Origin: an uncultured Microbacterium sp. | GTDB taxonomy: Bacteria > Actinomycetota > Actinomycetes > Actinomycetales > Microbacteriaceae | Assembly: GCA_947647645.1 (NCBI GenBank) | Contig: CANSLE010000123.1 | Coordinates: 1 to 7,101 of the forward strand | Length of the DNA: 7,101 nucleotides | Reading direction: 5' to 3' | In this document: piece after piece, positions 5,381 to 7,101 of the stretch | How positions within the stretch are numbered: position 1 is the first letter of the stretch | How the letters are laid out: every line of letters begins with the position of its first letter | The notes under the pieces: generated by a model | Database searches by the model: none | What the model saw: only the letters and a program-made list of their open reading frames with translations | What the model was told of the DNA's origin: nothing | Made by a program: the position numbers and the translations under genes

Positions 5381-7101
5381 TTGAAGAAGTCACGCTGGGG
5401 AGCACTTGCCGCGGTCACCGCGGCCGGCGCCCTCGCCCTGACGGGTTGCACGGCGAGCGGCGGCGGAAACGCCACCAACGCCGCGCCGACCGGTGGCACC
5501 GTCACGATGGCCATCGTGAACGACCTGACGTCGCTGAACAGCAACACGCCGCAGGGAAACCTGGACACGAACGGTCAGTACCAGTACCTGACCGCGGCGG
5601 GATTCCTCTACCCGGACAACAGCTTCAACGTCGTCAAGGACACCTCGTTCGGCACGTTCGAGAAGACCTCCGACAGCCCGCTGACCGTCAAGTACACGCT
5701 CAACAAGGACCTGAAGTGGTCGGACGGCGAGCCCATCACGGCCGACGACATGGTGCTCAGCTGGGCGATCGGTTCGGGGTATTACGACTCCGCGACGACC
5801 GACGCGGACGGCAAGGTCACCACCGGTACGCAGTACTTCCAGCTCGCCGGCTCGACCGCGGGCCTCGACTCGACCTCCTTCCCCGTCGTCGGTGATGACA
5901 ACAAGTCGATCACCCTCACCTACGCGAAGCCGTACGTGGACTGGGACATTCTGTTCGGCATCGGCCAGAGCGGTCTCACCACGCCTGCGCACGTCGTGGC
6001 CAAGAAGGCGGGCCTGTCTACGGCCGCGGACCTCACGGCGCACCTGAAGGGCCTGCCGCGAGGCGACAAGGCGGCCCCCGCCCCGACGGACGACGTCCTC
6101 AAGAAGGCCGCCGACTTCGTCAACACGGGCTACGACATCACCTCGTTCCCGACCGACAAGGACCTCCTGGTCTCCTCGGGCCCGTGGGTGCTGTCGGCAT
6201 GGACGCCGGGTCAGTCGCTCACCTTCGAGCACAACCCCAACTACAAGGGCGCCCTCGCTCCGAAGATCGACAAGCTCGTCATGCGCGTGATCGGCGACGC
6301 CGCCGCGCAGGTCACCGCTCTGCAGAACGGTGAGGTCGACCTCGTCTACCCGCAGGCTTCCGCCGACACGAAGAAGTCCCTCGAGGCCGTTTCCGGCGCG
6401 CAGGTCCTGACCGGCGACCAGGTCTCCTACGACCACCTGGACCTGAACTTCGGCGCTGAGGTCTTCAAGGACGCGACTGTCCGTGAGGCGTTCCTCCTCA
6501 CGGTGCCGCGCCAGCAGATCCTCGACGCGATCGTGACGCCGGTCAACCCCGGAGCCAAGGTCCTCGACTCGCAGCTGTGGCTGCCGAGCCAGTCGGAGTA
6601 CGCGACCACGATCAAGCAGAACGGCTCGGACAAGTACGACCCGTCGAAGCTCGACGCGAACGTCGCCAAGGCCAAGGAACTCCTCGCCGGCAAGACGCCG
6701 ACCGTGAAGATCCTGTACAACACCAAGAACCCGAACCGCGTGGACGAGTTCCAGGCGATCCAGTCCTCGGCGGCCAAGGCCGGATTCCAGGTCGTCGACG
6801 GCGGTGACCCCAAGTGGTCGTCGCTCCTCGCCGGCGGCAACTACGACGCGTCGCTGTTCGGCTGGATCTCCCCGGGCATCGGCACGGCACAGATCCCGCA
6901 GCTGTTCGCCTCGAACGGTGGCGGTAACTACAACCGCTTCACGGCGGCGAACGACCCCGCGGTGGCGTCGCAGACGACGCTGGACAAGGGCAAGCTGACC
7001 GACCTCATGCTGGGGATCGACAAGACGGCCTTCGCCGAGGGCTACGGTCTGCCGCTCTTCCAGGCGCCCGGAATCTACGGCGTCTCCAGCAAGCTGGACG
7101 G
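5381..7101 (+). CDS. ABC transporter substrate-binding lipoprotein, family 5 (3' end missing)
   Basis: An extracytoplasmic solute-binding protein that captures a ligand, probably oligopeptides, for an ABC importer. From TTG, 573 codons are visible without a stop. The N-terminus is a lipoprotein signal: KKSR, a hydrophobic stretch (residues 6-20), then lipobox L20-T21-G22-C23, so Cys23 should be lipidated and anchored outside the membrane. A Gly/Ala/Thr-rich linker follows. Family 5 (SBP_bac_5) motifs include LKWSDGEPITADDMVLSW (111-128), EHNPNYKG (283-290) and ALQNGEVDL (313-321). The last visible residues, GLPLFQAPGIYGVSS, resemble the end of the domain, so perhaps a few tens of residues are cut off. 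TTG is supported by AGGAGG just upstream. The likely promoter and dyad lie at 5287-5317. Permease and ATPase genes would be expected to the right, outside the window. The ligand cannot be told from sequence alone; nickel or sugar-oligomer binders share this fold. Confidence 0.93.
   Translation, partial: MKKSRWGALAAVTAAGALALTGCTASGGGNATNAAPTGGTVTMAIVNDLTSLNSNTPQGNLDTNGQYQYLTAAGFLYPDNSFNVVKDTSFGTFEKTSDSPLTVKYTLNKDLKWSDGEPITADDMVLSWAIGSGYYDSATTDADGKVTTGTQYFQLAGSTAGLDSTSFPVVGDDNKSITLTYAKPYVDWDILFGIGQSGLTTPAHVVAKKAGLSTAADLTAHLKGLPRGDKAAPAPTDDVLKKAADFVNTGYDITSFPTDKDLLVSSGPWVLSAWTPGQSLTFEHNPNYKGALAPKIDKLVMRVIGDAAAQVTALQNGEVDLVYPQASADTKKSLEAVSGAQVLTGDQVSYDHLDLNFGAEVFKDATVREAFLLTVPRQQILDAIVTPVNPGAKVLDSQLWLPSQSEYATTIKQNGSDKYDPSKLDANVAKAKELLAGKTPTVKILYNTKNPNRVDEFQAIQSSAAKAGFQVVDGGDPKWSSLLAGGNYDASLFGWISPGIGTAQIPQLFASNGGGNYNRFTAANDPAVASQTTLDKGKLTDLMLGIDKTAFAEGYGLPLFQAPGIYGVSSKLD

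Noticed and set aside
5290..5895. Plus-strand open frame of 201 codons overlapping the start of the transporter gene
   Set aside because: It is out of frame with the signal peptide and binding-protein motifs, has no ribosome site at its TTG, and its translation is Arg/His-rich low-complexity typical of a shifted frame.
5390..6436. Minus-strand open frame of 348 codons opposite the substrate-binding protein
   Set aside because: Arg/Val/Gly/Asp-rich antisense shadow without motifs, start signal or membrane features; the sense frame explains the DNA.

Overview
The window is GC-rich DNA with strong C/G third-position codon bias, 4-bp gene overlaps and a lipoprotein transporter gene. This fits a high-GC actinobacterium. 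The recurring in-frame contexts GGCATCC and GGATGCC, together with the protein sequences, suggest Microbacteriaceae, perhaps Microbacterium. That placement is an inference from composition and recognition, not from a marker gene.

Layout. (1) Positions 1-4291, plus strand: a glycine cleavage operon in the order gcvT-gcvH-gcvP. gcvT is cut at its 5' end by the window edge. Each junction is a 4-base stop/start overlap, so the three genes should be translationally coupled. (2) Positions 4292-4436: a 145-base intergenic stretch between convergent genes. It holds a perfect 13-bp inverted repeat and an array of 19-bp units that occur in both orientations about one centre. (3) Positions 4437-5225, minus strand: a CPBP-family (ABI/CAAX-type) intramembrane metalloprotease homologue. 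(4) Positions 5226-5380: a divergent control region with a candidate promoter, a 10-bp-arm dyad over its -35 and spacer, two direct TAACG-type repeats, and a small hairpin in the presumed leader. (5) Positions 5381-7101, plus strand: a lipoprotein substrate-binding protein of the family 5 (oligopeptide/dipeptide-type) ABC transporters. It starts at TTG behind a perfect AGGAGG and runs off the window.

How the parts work together. GcvP decarboxylates glycine and loads the aminomethyl group on the lipoyl arm of GcvH. GcvT releases ammonia and passes the one-carbon unit to tetrahydrofolate. The fourth subunit (lipoamide dehydrogenase) is not in the window. The substrate-binding protein is probably the first gene of an importer operon that continues to the right. 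The protease homologue has no evident functional tie to either neighbour.

The coding content is ordinary for such a genome, and I found no convincing new multi-gene system. The parts most worth a second look are the mirrored 19-bp repeat array, the operator-like dyad before the transporter gene, the fixed GGATGCC/GGCATCC codon context, and the absence of the usual catalytic Asp in the GcvT motif.
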